Shown piece by piece: positions 18,067 through 27,245 of a stretch of DNA of 64,000 nt; within the stretch, counting starts at the first letter, position 1, and each line of letters opens with the position of its first letter. The notes below the pieces were generated by a model. It worked only from the letters and a program-made list of their open reading frames with translations, was not told the DNA's origin and ran no database searches. This DNA comes from Amycolatopsis aidingensis (lineage in GTDB: Bacteria; Actinomycetota; Actinomycetes; Mycobacteriales; Pseudonocardiaceae), in the NCBI RefSeq assembly GCF_018885265.1, contig NZ_CP076538.1, positions 7,414,001 to 7,478,000 on the forward strand, in the 5' to 3' direction. Both the position numbers and the translations under genes were made by a program.

Positions 18067-18516
18067 TCAGCGGGGGCGGCGGGGCGGGCGCCAGACGACC
18101 AGTGCGGCCTCCTGGCGCACCGGCACCAGATCCTTGCGGTAGGAGGCGTGCACCGCGGCCGCGGCCTGTTCGGCGGCGGCGTAGGCGCCCGCCAGTTCCT
18201 CGGTCAGTTCCCGCACCCGCTCGCGCAAGGCGTCGACCTGGTTCTCCAGCTCGATGATCCGCTTGATCCCGGCGAGGTTCACGCCGTCCTCCTGGGACAG
18301 CCGCTGCACCTCGCGCAGCTGTGCGATATCCCGCATGGAATAGCGCCTGCCCCCGCCCGAGGTGCGGCCGGGGGAAACCAGTCCCTGCCGGTCGTAGGAC
18401 CGCAGGGTCTGCGCGTGCAGCCCGGACAGCTGGGCCGCGACCGAGATGACGAACACCGGGGTGTCCTCGTCGGCGCCGTGCGGAAGGCCGCCGGGCAGCG
18501 GGGAGGAACCGAACAT
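18067..18516 (-). CDS. hspR: HspR, MerR-family heat-shock repressor
   Basis: HspR represses the dnaK operon and clpB by binding HAIR sites, with DnaK as co-repressor. The 149-residue protein has a MerR-type winged HTH (VFVISVAAQLSGLHAQTLRSYDRQG, about residues 20-45), the RRYSMRDI wing, and a coiled-coil C-terminus. The start ATG overlaps the dnaJ stop (TGATG), which fixes the start and shows coupling. It is the last gene of the dnaK-grpE-dnaJ-hspR operon. Its predicted targets are the HAIR sites at 4465, 22381 and 22437. Confidence 0.96.
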   Translation of the reverse strand: MFGSSPLPGGLPHGADEDTPVFVISVAAQLSGLHAQTLRSYDRQGLVSPGRTSGGGRRYSMRDIAQLREVQRLSQEDGVNLAGIKRIIELENQVDALRERVRELTEELAGAYAAAEQAAAAVHASYRKDLVPVRQEAALVVWRPPRRPR

Positions 18517-19694
18517 CACGAACCTCGCTCTCGCAGCATCGTGGTGATCTCGGGACGCGGATCCTCACCCGCGCTCGCCTCGGCGTAACGCTCCAGCGCC
18601 GCCTTTGCTTCCGAGTCAACCCGCGCCGGAATGGCCACCTGCAGGGTCACCAGCAGGTCGCCCTGAGTGCCGTCGCGCTTGTGGATGCCCTTGCCGCGCA
18701 CCCGCAGCACCCGGCCGTTCGCGGTGCCCGGCTGCACCTTCACCGACACCTTGCTCTCCAGCGTCGGGACCGTGATGGTGGCACCGAGCACCAGTTCCGG
18801 GAAGGAGACCGGAACGGTGATGGTCAGATCATTGCCGGATCGGCCGAACACCCCGTGCGGCGCCACGTGCACCCGCACGTACAGGTCACCGGCAGGGGCA
18901 CCGCCACGGCCGGGCTCGCCCTGCCCGGCCAGCCGGATGCGCTGGCCGTCGCTGACCCCGGCCGGGATGCGCACGGTCAGCGTCCTGGTCCGGGTGCTCA
19001 CTCCCTCGCCTACGCACTCGGGGCACGGGTCGTCGATCACCGTGCCGCGGCCCCGGCAGTCCCGGCACGGCTCGGAGAAGGCGAACGCCCCCTGACTGCG
19101 GCTGACCAGCCCCGCGCCACCGCAGGTGGTGCAGGTACGCGGCATGGTGCCCGGCTTGGCACCGTTACCGCCACAGGTCGCGCAGGTGGTCGGGCTGGAA
19201 AGACGCAGCGGCAGGGTCGCGCCCTGCACCGCCTCGGTGAAGTCGATCCGGACATCGGTCTCGACATCGGCCCCGCGCTGGCCCCTGCCCGCGGTGCCAC
19301 CGGCCGCGCCGCGGCGGCCGAACAGGTTGCCGAGCATGTCGCCGAGGCCGCCGAGCCCGCTGGTCTGACCGCCACCGCCGAAGATGTCACCGAAGTCGAA
19401 TCCGCCGGTGCCCCCGCTGCCGCCACCGGGGAAGCCGAAGCCACCTGGGCTGCCGGAGCCGAACAGCTGCCGCGCCTCGTCGTACTCCTTGCGCTTACCA
19501 GGATCGGACAGCACCCCGTAGGCCTCGGAGACGGCCTTGAACTTGCGCTCGGCCTCCTCGTTGCCAGGGTTGGCGTCCGGGTGGTTCTCCCTGGCCAGCT
19601 TGCGGTACGCCTTCTTGATCTCCTCGGTGGAAGCGTCGGAGGAGACGCCCAACTCACGGTAGAAGTCCTTGCCGATCCATTCCCTCGCGCTCAT
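18516..19694 (-). CDS. dnaJ: Chaperone DnaJ (Hsp40)
   Basis: The 392-residue protein has an N-terminal J-domain with the HPD motif (NHPDAN, about residues 35-40), a Gly/Phe-rich linker, and four CxxCxGxG zinc repeats ([32 protein letters not shown]). A C-terminal substrate-binding region follows. It stimulates DnaK ATPase and delivers clients. It is the third gene of the heat-shock operon, 24 bp after grpE, and overlaps hspR by TGATG. Confidence 0.97.
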   Translation of the reverse strand: MSAREWIGKDFYRELGVSSDASTEEIKKAYRKLARENHPDANPGNEEAERKFKAVSEAYGVLSDPGKRKEYDEARQLFGSGSPGGFGFPGGGSGGTGGFDFGDIFGGGGQTSGLGGLGDMLGNLFGRRGAAGGTAGRGQRGADVETDVRIDFTEAVQGATLPLRLSSPTTCATCGGNGAKPGTMPRTCTTCGGAGLVSRSQGAFAFSEPCRDCRGRGTVIDDPCPECVGEGVSTRTRTLTVRIPAGVSDGQRIRLAGQGEPGRGGAPAGDLYVRVHVAPHGVFGRSGNDLTITVPVSFPELVLGATITVPTLESKVSVKVQPGTANGRVLRVRGKGIHKRDGTQGDLLVTLQVAIPARVDSEAKAALERYAEASAGEDPRPEITTMLRERGS

Positions 19695-19718
19695 CGGGCG
19701 TCCCCTCCCTCCTTGCTG

Positions 19719-20465
19719 TTATCGAGCGTTCTCATCGGTGTTCAGCGGCAGTTCGCCCTCGACCGGTGGGTCGACCGGCGCCTCCGCCTGCGTGGCAGCG
19801 GGCTCCGCCGCCGGTTCGTGATCGGTCACCCCGACCAGCGCGGCGCGCAGCACGCGATCGCCGATCTGGTAGCCACGGCGCAGCACCGTGGTCACCGTCG
19901 GACCGTCCACCTCGGGCGAGGTGGCGTGCTGGACGGCCTCGTGCACGCTCGGGTCGAAGGGCTCGCCCTCGGTGCCGAACGGCTCCAGTCCGGCTCGCTG
20001 CAGGGTGTTCACCAGCTTGTCGGCCACCGCCTTGAACGCGCCGGTGAGGTCACCGTGTGCCTCGGCCCGCTCCAGATCGTCCAGCAGCGGCAGCAGGTCG
20101 CCGACCACGGAGGCCTTGGCCGTGACGGCCGCGGCCTCCCGCTCGCGCTCGACCCGCTTGCGGTAGTTGGCGTACTCCGCCTGGATCCGCTGCAGGTCGG
20201 CGGTTCGCTCGGCCAGCTGCTGCTCAGTGTCGGAGACCGGGGTGGCCGGTTCGTCCAGAGTGGACTCACCGGCCTCGGGGCCCGCGGCGCTCACCGGCAC
20301 CTCCGGGACGCCCTCGACCTCGACCGGCTCCTGCCGGAGCTCCCCGGTCTCCGGGTCGATCTTGCGACGATCACGGACCACGACTCGGGGCTCCTCGCTG
20401 TCGTTGCCGGCATCCATGCTGTGCCTGCCCATTCCGACTGAGTCCTCGCGATCCGAATCGGTCAC
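19719..20465 (-). CDS. grpE: Nucleotide exchange factor GrpE
   Basis: GrpE releases ADP from DnaK. The 248-residue protein has an acidic, disordered N-terminal third, a long coiled coil (about residues 80-130, including [16 protein letters not shown]) and the conserved C-terminal beta domain ([26 protein letters not shown]). The GTG start at 20465 overlaps the dnaK stop. It is longer than Escherichia coli GrpE at both ends, as is usual in actinobacteria. Confidence 0.96.
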   Translation of the reverse strand: MTDSDREDSVGMGRHSMDAGNDSEEPRVVVRDRRKIDPETGELRQEPVEVEGVPEVPVSAAGPEAGESTLDEPATPVSDTEQQLAERTADLQRIQAEYANYRKRVEREREAAAVTAKASVVGDLLPLLDDLERAEAHGDLTGAFKAVADKLVNTLQRAGLEPFGTEGEPFDPSVHEAVQHATSPEVDGPTVTTVLRRGYQIGDRVLRAALVGVTDHEPAAEPAATQAEAPVDPPVEGELPLNTDENAR

Positions 20466-22336
20466 TTCTTCTCGTCCTCGTCCACGATCTCGGCGTCGAC
20501 GACATCGTCCGCCTTCGCCGAGCCGGACTCGCCCGCGCCACCAGCGGCGCCCGCGGCACCCGCGCCTGCCGCACCGGCCTCGCCGGACTGGGCACCGGTG
20601 TTCGCGTACAGCGCGGTGGCCAGCTCCTGGGAGGCGGAGTTCAGCTTCTCGATGGACTCCTTGATCTTGCCGGTGTCGGTGCCCTTCAGCGACTCGTTGG
20701 CCTCGTCGATCGCGGTCTGCACCTTGCCCTTGAGGTCATCCGGCAACTTGTCCTCGTTGTCCTTGATGAACTTCTCGGTCTGGTAGACCAGCGTCTCCGC
20801 CTGGTTGCGGGTCTCGGCCTCCTCGCGGCGCTGCTTGTCCTCCTCGGCGTGCGCCTCGGCGTCCTTGACCATCCGGTCGATGTCCTCCTTCGGCAGCGCG
20901 GAGCCACCGGTGATGGTCATCGACTGTTCCTTGTTGGTGCCGAGGTCCTTGGCGGTCACGTGCACGATGCCGTTGGCGTCGATGTCGAAGGCGACCTCGA
21001 TCTGCGGCACACCGCGCGGTGCAGGCGGGATGCCGGTCAGCTCGAACATGCCGAGCTTTTTGTTGTGCGCGGCGATCTCGCGCTCACCCTGGAACACCTG
21101 GATCTGCACCGAGGGCTGGTTGTCGTCCGCGGTGGAGAAGATCTCCGAGCGCTTGGTCGGGATCGTGGTGTTGCGCTCGATCAGCTTGGTGAACACACCA
21201 CCCTTGGTCTCGATGCCAAGCGAAAGCGGGGTCACGTCCAGCAGCAGGACGTCCTTCACCTCGCCCTTGAGCACACCGGCCTGCAACGCGGCGCCGACCG
21301 CGACGACCTCGTCCGGGTTCACGCCCTTGTTCGGGTCCTTGCCGCCGGTCAGTTCCTTGACCAGGTCGGCGACCGCGGGCATCCGGGTGGACCCGCCGAC
21401 CAGCACCACGTGGTCGATGTCGGACAACCCGATACCGGCGTCCCTGATCACGTTGTGGAACGGCGCCTTGGTGCGGTCCAGCAGGTCGGAGGTGATCCGC
21501 TGGAACTCGGCACGGGACAGGTTCTCGTCGAGGAACAGCGGGTTCTTGTCCGCGTCCACCGTGATGTACGGCAGGTTGATGTTGGCGCTGCCCGCGCTGG
21601 AGAGCTCGATCTTGGCCTTCTCCGCCGCCTCGCGAATGCGCTGCAGCGCCATCTTGTCCTTGGTCAGGTCGACGCCGTGGCTGGACTTGAACTTGTCCAC
21701 CAGCCAGTCGACGATGCGCTGGTCCCAGTCGTCCCCACCGAGGTGGTTGTCACCACTGGTGGCGCGGACCTCGACCACGCCCTCGCCGATCTCCAGCAGG
21801 GAGACGTCGAAGGTGCCGCCACCGAGGTCGAAGACCAGGATGGTCTGCTCCTTCTCGCCCTTGTCCAGCCCGTAGGCCAGCGCGGCCGCGGTGGGCTCGT
21901 TGACGATGCGCAGCACGTTCATGCCCGCGATCTGGCCCGCTTCCTTGGTGGCCTGCCGCTGGGCGTCCTCGAAGTAGGCGGGCACGGTGATCACCGCGTC
22001 GGTGATCTCCTCGCCGAGGTAGGACTCGGCGTCCCGCTTGAGCTTCATCAGCACCCGCGCGCTGATCTCCTGCGCGGTGTAGGCCTTGTCGTCGATCTCG
22101 GTCTTCCAGTCGGTGCCGATGTGCCGCTTCACCGACCGGATGGTCCGGTCCACGTTCGTGACGGCCTGGTTCTTCGCGGGCTGCCCGGTCAGCACCTCGC
22201 CGTTCTTGGCGAAGGCGACGATGGACGGGGTCGTCCGCGAACCTTCCGAGTTGGCAATGACCGCCGGCTCGCCGCCCTCGAGCACGGCGACGACCGAGTT
22301 GGTCGTACCCAGGTCGATGCCGACCGCTCGCGCCAT
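20462..22336 (-). CDS. dnaK: Chaperone DnaK (Hsp70)
   Basis: The 624-residue protein starts with [17 protein letters not shown] and carries the Hsp70 signatures [16 protein letters not shown] and [12 protein letters not shown]. The substrate-binding beta domain and helical lid follow, ending in a Gly/Ala-rich tail and an acidic EDEKK-type end. It is the first gene of the operon and works with GrpE and DnaJ. A GGAGGAACAACCC ribosome-binding region precedes ATG 22336. Two HAIR operators lie 45-121 bp upstream. Confidence 0.98.
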   Translation of the reverse strand: MARAVGIDLGTTNSVVAVLEGGEPAVIANSEGSRTTPSIVAFAKNGEVLTGQPAKNQAVTNVDRTIRSVKRHIGTDWKTEIDDKAYTAQEISARVLMKLKRDAESYLGEEITDAVITVPAYFEDAQRQATKEAGQIAGMNVLRIVNEPTAAALAYGLDKGEKEQTILVFDLGGGTFDVSLLEIGEGVVEVRATSGDNHLGGDDWDQRIVDWLVDKFKSSHGVDLTKDKMALQRIREAAEKAKIELSSAGSANINLPYITVDADKNPLFLDENLSRAEFQRITSDLLDRTKAPFHNVIRDAGIGLSDIDHVVLVGGSTRMPAVADLVKELTGGKDPNKGVNPDEVVAVGAALQAGVLKGEVKDVLLLDVTPLSLGIETKGGVFTKLIERNTTIPTKRSEIFSTADDNQPSVQIQVFQGEREIAAHNKKLGMFELTGIPPAPRGVPQIEVAFDIDANGIVHVTAKDLGTNKEQSMTITGGSALPKEDIDRMVKDAEAHAEEDKQRREEAETRNQAETLVYQTEKFIKDNEDKLPDDLKGKVQTAIDEANESLKGTDTGKIKESIEKLNSASQELATALYANTGAQSGEAGAAGAGAAGAAGGAGESGSAKADDVVDAEIVDEDEKK

Positions 22337-22380
22337 GGGTTGTTCCTCCTGTGTGTCCTGAACTGCAGCTTTCCGCCCGC

Positions 22381-22401
22381 GTTGAGCGGCCTCTACTCAA
22401 G
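22381..22401 (-). promoter_or_regulatory. HAIR element 1 upstream of dnaK
   Basis: Read on the minus strand it is CTTGAGT, seven bases, GCTCAAC, with two mismatches in the second arm to the CTTGAGT-N7-ACTCAAG consensus. It lies 45 bp upstream of the dnaK start. Confidence 0.88.
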
Positions 22402-22436
22402 TTCTATCCCGAGTGGGTATCGCCCGTCAAACCAGA

Positions 22437-22457
22437 CTTGAGCGATCCGCACTCAAC
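22437..22457 (-). promoter_or_regulatory. HAIR element 2 upstream of dnaK
   Basis: The plus strand reads CTTGAGC, seven bases, ACTCAAC: one mismatch in each arm from the consensus. Its spacing of 56 bp from the first site suggests cooperative HspR binding over the promoter. Confidence 0.87.
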
Positions 22458-22517
22458 CTTCCTGCCGGGCTCAACGGATGGGCAGGCCGAGTTGTTCCCT
22501 GGCTGGTCCCGCCCAGG

Positions 22518-23141
22518 TCAGGCGGTCCGCACCAGGACGTCACCGGTGCCGGCCCTGGCCTCGATCCGGTGGGCTGCGCCCGGGTCATCCGGCACCCGGA
22601 CCTCGGTCCGGCCGGTTCCGGCGGCGGCGTCCACCTGGTAGGTGGAGCGCGGCACGGTCACCGTGACCGAGCCGCTGGTCGTCTCGGCCCGCACATCGGC
22701 CGGTTCGCGCAGGGTGAGGTCGATCTCACCGGAGTCGGCGCGCACGTCCACGCTCGCCGCGCCGTCCACCCGCACCGCCCCCGCTCCGAGGGTGCCGCTG
22801 ACCGGCAGGTCACGCGGCAGCACCAGGTCGTACTCGACCTCGCACTCCGTACCGCAGCCCTCGAGCACGAGGGTGTCACCGCGTACCTGGTGGCTGCTTC
22901 CCGGCCGATCGCCCCGGTAGGTCACCTCCCTGCGCAGCGAGACCGGGGCGTCCTCGCGCACCCGGATCCGCACCGCCCCCGCCGGCAGCTCGAAGCTGAC
23001 CCGCGCAACCGGTTCGGGCACCGGCCTGCCATCGGTGAAACTGGCGGCCGCGTCGAACGGTTCGCCGCATCCGGCGAGCGCACTCGACCCCAGCGCCCCG
23101 GCCAGCACCCAGCCGAGCATCCTGCGCCCGTTCCGTCCCAT
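22518..23141 (-). CDS. DUF4097-like beta-repeat lipoprotein
   Basis: A 207-residue protein with a lipoprotein signal: basic start, hydrophobic segment, then LAGC with Cys near residue 25. The mature part has repeated beta-helix-type strands (VRVDGAASVDVRADSGEIDL, VRAETTSGSVTVTVPRS) as in DUF4097 putative adhesins. The ATG at 23141 has a GAGGGG box six bases upstream, better placed than the ATG at 23147. It lies 10 bp after a longer gene of the same type, so the pair forms an operon and probably arose by duplication. It is likely on the cell surface; its function is unknown. Confidence 0.75.
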   Translation of the reverse strand: MGRNGRRMLGWVLAGALGSSALAGCGEPFDAAASFTDGRPVPEPVARVSFELPAGAVRIRVREDAPVSLRREVTYRGDRPGSSHQVRGDTLVLEGCGTECEVEYDLVLPRDLPVSGTLGAGAVRVDGAASVDVRADSGEIDLTLREPADVRAETTSGSVTVTVPRSTYQVDAAAGTGRTEVRVPDDPGAAHRIEARAGTGDVLVRTA

Positions 23142-23151
23142 CGCCATCCCC

Positions 23152-23922
23152 TCAGCCCGCCTTGACGGTGACATCGCCGCTGGAGGTGTCCAGCCGGAGC
23201 AGATGCGCGGCGGCGGAATCGCGGCCGACCTCGATCCGGCGGTCACCCGCGTTGGACTCGCCCTCCACCCGGTACTCGCCCGCGGGCACGGTGAGCTCGA
23301 TGTTCCCGCTGCTGGCATCGGCGCGCACATCCCCGGCGGCGGTGAGGGCCAGGGTGATGTCGCCGGAACTGGCCTCGGCGGTGACCGCACCACGCAGGTC
23401 CCGCCCGATGATGTTCCCGGAACTGGTGTCCACGGTGATCTCCTTGCCGATGTCGGTCAGCTCGACGTCGCCGGAGCTGACGTCCACCCGCACCGGGCCG
23501 TCCACATCGCGCACCCGCACATCCCCGGACGAGCCGTGCACATCGGCGGAGGCGACCCCCTCCAGGGTGAGCGCCCCGGAGCTGAGGTCGCCGGTCACCG
23601 CGGCGGCCCGCGGGAGGACGACCTCGTACTCCACGGAGCACCACCAGCCGCAGTCGCCGAGGTACAGCTCCCCTTCGGTGATCGAGAAGGTGTCCTCCGG
23701 CTTGCCGAACCGGTAGGAAAAGGTCTGCCGGACGGTGGTCTCCGCGACGTCGGCGACCGTGATGGCGATGTCCCCCGAGGCGTTGTCGATCTCCACGCTG
23801 TTCACCTGCTCGGCCACCGTGTCGGTGGCCTCCGCGGTGGACGGCCACACCCAGCCGAAGGCGACCGCCACCCCGGCTCCGATCATCAGGACGCCACCAA
23901 GGGCCAATCCCGGCCGTACCAT
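23152..23922 (-). CDS. DUF4097 domain protein with SSGD repeats
   Basis: The 256-residue protein has one N-terminal membrane segment (about residues 5-27). A right-handed beta-helix-like domain follows, with the repeated pattern SSGDV/SSGNI (about ten copies at roughly 16-20-residue spacing). The start ATG 23922 follows a GGGAGGG box. DUF4097 proteins are widespread putative adhesins or envelope-stress components. It is the first gene of a pair with the lipoprotein downstream. Confidence 0.82.
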   Translation of the reverse strand: MVRPGLALGGVLMIGAGVAVAFGWVWPSTAEATDTVAEQVNSVEIDNASGDIAITVADVAETTVRQTFSYRFGKPEDTFSITEGELYLGDCGWWCSVEYEVVLPRAAAVTGDLSSGALTLEGVASADVHGSSGDVRVRDVDGPVRVDVSSGDVELTDIGKEITVDTSSGNIIGRDLRGAVTAEASSGDITLALTAAGDVRADASSGNIELTVPAGEYRVEGESNAGDRRIEVGRDSAAAHLLRLDTSSGDVTVKAG

Positions 23923-24102
23923 GCTGAGCCCTCCCCTGTCAGGTTTCTCTCCCGGAAACGCTAAGGCCCGCGCACCCACGCGACATCCGGGTGAACCCCC
24001 GATTCCTCCCTGATGCTCCCCCCACCCCACTCGCACGGTCTCCTTGCGGGCTCCGCACTAGCCTGGGGCCGGACCGTTTCGCCGACAGGAGGATCGCAGA
24101 CG

Positions 24103-24630
24103 ATGCCCCAGCCACCCAATCCGTACGACTTCCTGCCCGACGTCCCGAGCTTCTCGCTGCGCAGCAACGATGTCGCCGAGGGCGAGACCCTGCCGACCCC
24201 GCAGCGCAGCGGGATCTTCGGCGCAGGCGGGGAGGACGTGTCCCCGCACCTGGCCTGGTCCGGCTTCCCCGCCGAGACCAAGAGCTTCGCGGTGACCTGC
24301 TTCGACCCGGACGCGCCGACCGCGAGCGGGTTCTGGCACTGGGCGGTGTTCGACATCCCGGTCTCGGTCACCGAACTGGCCACCGGGGCGGGGGACGGTT
24401 CCGGGCTGCCGGCAGGCGCGGTCACCCTGAAGAACGACGGCGGCCTGCAGCGGTACCTCGGCGCGGCCCCGCCCCCAGGGCACGGCCCGCACCGCTACAT
24501 GTTCGTGGTGCACGCGGTGGACGTCGACTCCCTCGGCATCGAGGACACCGCCACCCCGGCCTTCCTCGGGTTCAACCTGTTCGGGCACACCCTGGGCCGG
24601 GCCATGCTCACCCCGGTCTACGCGAGCTGA
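24103..24630 (+). CDS. YbhB/YbcL-type PEBP family protein
   Basis: The 175-residue protein matches bacterial phosphatidylethanolamine-binding-like proteins. It has the [19 protein letters not shown] segment (about residues 66-84), the [13 protein letters not shown] strand (about 125-137) and a C-terminal FGHTLGRA motif. The family binds small anionic ligands, and its bacterial role is not settled. An AGGAGGA box precedes ATG 24103. It appears to be monocistronic. Confidence 0.9.
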   Translation: MPQPPNPYDFLPDVPSFSLRSNDVAEGETLPTPQRSGIFGAGGEDVSPHLAWSGFPAETKSFAVTCFDPDAPTASGFWHWAVFDIPVSVTELATGAGDGSGLPAGAVTLKNDGGLQRYLGAAPPPGHGPHRYMFVVHAVDVDSLGIEDTATPAFLGFNLFGHTLGRAMLTPVYAS

Positions 24631-24690
24631 GGCCGCACCGCGCTACTCGCGCGCTACAGAGCCGATGACGGCCGCTGCCAGAGTCGGGGC

Positions 24691-26544
24691 ATGGGGAGCG
24701 CGCGCACGATACGCACGGTCGTGGTGGCCACGTTGGTGGCCACGTTCACCGGGGGTATGGCCTCCGCGGCCGCCGAACCACCGGCCGCGGAGGCCGTGCA
24801 GGGTTCGCTGATGTTCGTACTGGACGCCTCGGGCTCGATGACGACGCCCACCGAGGGCGGACGCACCAGGATGGACATGGCGAAGGACGCCATGGGCACA
24901 CTGATCGACCAGCTGCCGATCAACATCCACGTGGGGTTGCAGGTCTACGGCACCGCGACCGGCAACACCCCGGAGGAGAAGGAAGCGGGCTGCGCCGACG
25001 TGCGCACGTTGCGGCCGGTGAGCGAGGTGGACCGGGACGCACTGCACGCCGAGGTGGACCGGATCGAACCGCGCGGGTACACCCCGATCGGCACCGCGCT
25101 CACCGAGGCCGCCGGGGCGCTGCCGGAGCGGGGGCCACGAGCGGTCGTGCTGATCTCCGACGGGGTGGACACCTGCGCCCCGCCCGAACCGTGCGAGGTC
25201 GCCGAGGAGCTGGCCGGGGACCAGGTGGGGCTGGCGATGCACACCGTCGGGTTCCAGGTGGACGAGGACGCGCGGGCCGAGCTGGACTGCATTGCCGAGG
25301 AGACCGGCGGGGACTACCACCACGTGCCGGAGGCCGGGGCGCTGGAGGACCTGCTGCCCGAGATCGCCGACCGGGCCCTGCGGTTCTACGAGGTCACCGG
25401 CGAGAACGTCGCAGGGTCCGAGCGGCCCGACGAGGACGCGCCCTACCTGCGGCCGGGCCAGTACGAGGACAGCATCGACCGGTCCACCCCGCACTACTAC
25501 CGGGTGCACGTGCCGGAGGGGGCAACCGGCCGGTTCACCGCCGTGCACACCGTGCGCAAGGACCGCTCCAAGGTCGAGTCCCAGGTCGACCTGCGGCTGG
25601 TGGACGGGCAGCTGCGGGAGTGCGCGCGGGCCCGCGGATACCGGGACTACAACTTCGACGGCCCGGAGACGGCGAGCGTGACCTGGTCGGCGTCCCCGCG
25701 CACCCGGTGCGACCCGCGCGGGCCGCACTATCTCGAGGTGACCTGGGACAACGCCAAGAAGGACAAGTCGGACAACGTCGAGCTCATCGTGTCCATGGAA
25801 CCGGCGGTACGCGGAGCCGAAGGGCCTGGACCGGAGTCGGAGCCGGTGCCGTGGCGGGAGCCGGCCGGGGACCCTGGCATCGTCTGGGGCGGCGGGTCCT
25901 TCCGCAACGCGGCACCCCTGCCCGGATCGGGTCGCTATGTCGACAAGCTGAACTACAGCGAGTACAGCATCTACAAGGTGTGGCTGGACTGGGGCGAGGG
26001 GCTCACCTACCGGCTGCGGGTACACGGCGGCGAGCGGGGCAACGCCGCCACCGTCGCGACCGAGCTGCGCGACCCGATGCGCGCACCGGCGCGGAAGCAG
26101 TGGTGGCGCTCGGCCGAACACGATGGGGGCGAGGCGGTTCTCGGGCCGGTCGGCACGCCACGGGTGCGGCACGCCAACCGCGATGGCGGCGAGCTGGCCA
26201 GGAACGCGACGCAGGCGGGCTGGTACTACATCGTGGCGAAGCTCAGCCCGGTATGGGAGCGGCCGGAGTCGGCCCCGGAGGAGGTGCCCACCTTCGAGCT
26301 CCAGGTACACGTGACCGGTGAGGCCGCGCCGGAACCGGACTACGCGGAGCTGAGCGTGCCCGAGGAGCCGCCACCGGGGCCGGAGAACCCGGCGGCCTGG
26401 CAGCCGGAACCGCTGACCGCGCGCACCGAACCGGAACGGGCCGAGATGGCCTGGTCGTGGTGGGCGGCCGGGGGTGGCGCGCTGCTGCTCGGGGTGCTCG
26501 GCATGCTGTGGTGGCTGCGCAGGCGCCGGGTCAACGCGGCTTGA
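24691..26544 (+). CDS. VWA-domain surface protein with signal peptide and C-terminal membrane anchor
   Basis: The 617-residue protein has a signal peptide (about residues 1-28), a von Willebrand A domain with the MIDAS motif DASGSM near residue 46, and later MIDAS positions (TPIGTAL, ISDGVDTC). A long beta-rich ectodomain follows, then one C-terminal membrane helix followed by RRRRVNAA, a stop-transfer. It should be displayed outside the cell and bind ligands through a metal ion. Its end overlaps the convergent tetR gene by 14 bp. Confidence 0.88.
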   Translation: MGSARTIRTVVVATLVATFTGGMASAAAEPPAAEAVQGSLMFVLDASGSMTTPTEGGRTRMDMAKDAMGTLIDQLPINIHVGLQVYGTATGNTPEEKEAGCADVRTLRPVSEVDRDALHAEVDRIEPRGYTPIGTALTEAAGALPERGPRAVVLISDGVDTCAPPEPCEVAEELAGDQVGLAMHTVGFQVDEDARAELDCIAEETGGDYHHVPEAGALEDLLPEIADRALRFYEVTGENVAGSERPDEDAPYLRPGQYEDSIDRSTPHYYRVHVPEGATGRFTAVHTVRKDRSKVESQVDLRLVDGQLRECARARGYRDYNFDGPETASVTWSASPRTRCDPRGPHYLEVTWDNAKKDKSDNVELIVSMEPAVRGAEGPGPESEPVPWREPAGDPGIVWGGGSFRNAAPLPGSGRYVDKLNYSEYSIYKVWLDWGEGLTYRLRVHGGERGNAATVATELRDPMRAPARKQWWRSAEHDGGEAVLGPVGTPRVRHANRDGGELARNATQAGWYYIVAKLSPVWERPESAPEEVPTFELQVHVTGEAAPEPDYAELSVPEEPPPGPENPAAWQPEPLTARTEPERAEMAWSWWAAGGGALLLGVLGMLWWLRRRRVNAA

Positions 26545-27094
26545 GCAGGTAGTCCACCACGGGCCGGAGTTCATCGGCGGTGGGCGGCTCGTCGTCGATC
26601 AGCCCCTGGATCAGCAGCCCGTCGATCCCGGCGAGGAACACCCTGAAGGCGATCTCGTCGTCGTGCCGGACCATCGAGGTGAGCACGTCCAGCCAGCGGC
26701 GCGCGGCCGGGCGCAGCTCGGGGCGGCGGGAGGCCAGCAGGTACAGCTCGTACTCGGCGATGGTCCGGCCGCGTTGCGGGCCAAGCGCCTCGGCGAGCAG
26801 GTTCGCCACCTCGGCCGCGCCCCCGCTGCCGCGTGAACGGGCCCGGTCGATCATCCAGTAGACCTCGGTGGCCATATCCCGCGCGCAGGCGATCAGGGTG
26901 GCGATCAGCAGCTCGTCCAGGCTGGCGAAGTGGTAGGTGGTCGAGGGGGTGGGCACCCCGGCCTCGGCGGCGACCGTGCGGTGCGTGACCCCGGCGACCC
27001 CGTCCCGCTCGATCACCCGCAGGGTGGCCGCGATGATCTCGGCCCGCCGCTTCTCACCGCGCGCCTTCCGGCCGTCCGGCTGTCGCTTCATCAT
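26531..27094 (-). CDS. TetR-family regulator
   Basis: The 187-residue protein has a TetR HTH (GVTHRTVAAEAGVPTPSTTYHF, about residues 35-56) and a helical ligand domain with a TetR_C-like pattern. It is divergent from the Fe-S oxidoreductase gene. The spacer holds the palindrome ACGATCGT, a plausible operator. Confidence 0.88.
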   Translation of the reverse strand: MMKRQPDGRKARGEKRRAEIIAATLRVIERDGVAGVTHRTVAAEAGVPTPSTTYHFASLDELLIATLIACARDMATEVYWMIDRARSRGSGGAAEVANLLAEALGPQRGRTIAEYELYLLASRRPELRPAARRWLDVLTSMVRHDDEIAFRVFLAGIDGLLIQGLIDDEPPTADELRPVVDYLLKPR

Positions 27095-27109
27095 CGGCAG
27101 GATAACGAA

Positions 27110-27117
27110 ACGATCGT
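27110..27117. promoter_or_regulatory. Possible TetR operator
   Basis: A core ACGATCGT palindrome lies 16 bp upstream of the tetR start, within AAACGATCGTCT (10 of 12 positions symmetric). Autoregulation through this site is inferred from position only. Confidence 0.35.
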
Positions 27118-27245
27118 CTCATTAGACCGCGAGGTGTGCACCACATCCGGGGGACTTAGGCCGCGCCAATCGGTTACTCATCAGTAGGGCACGTTACGCT
27201 CCCCGCAGCCCACCGCGAAGTCCCGAACGAAAGGCCCCGTTTCCC

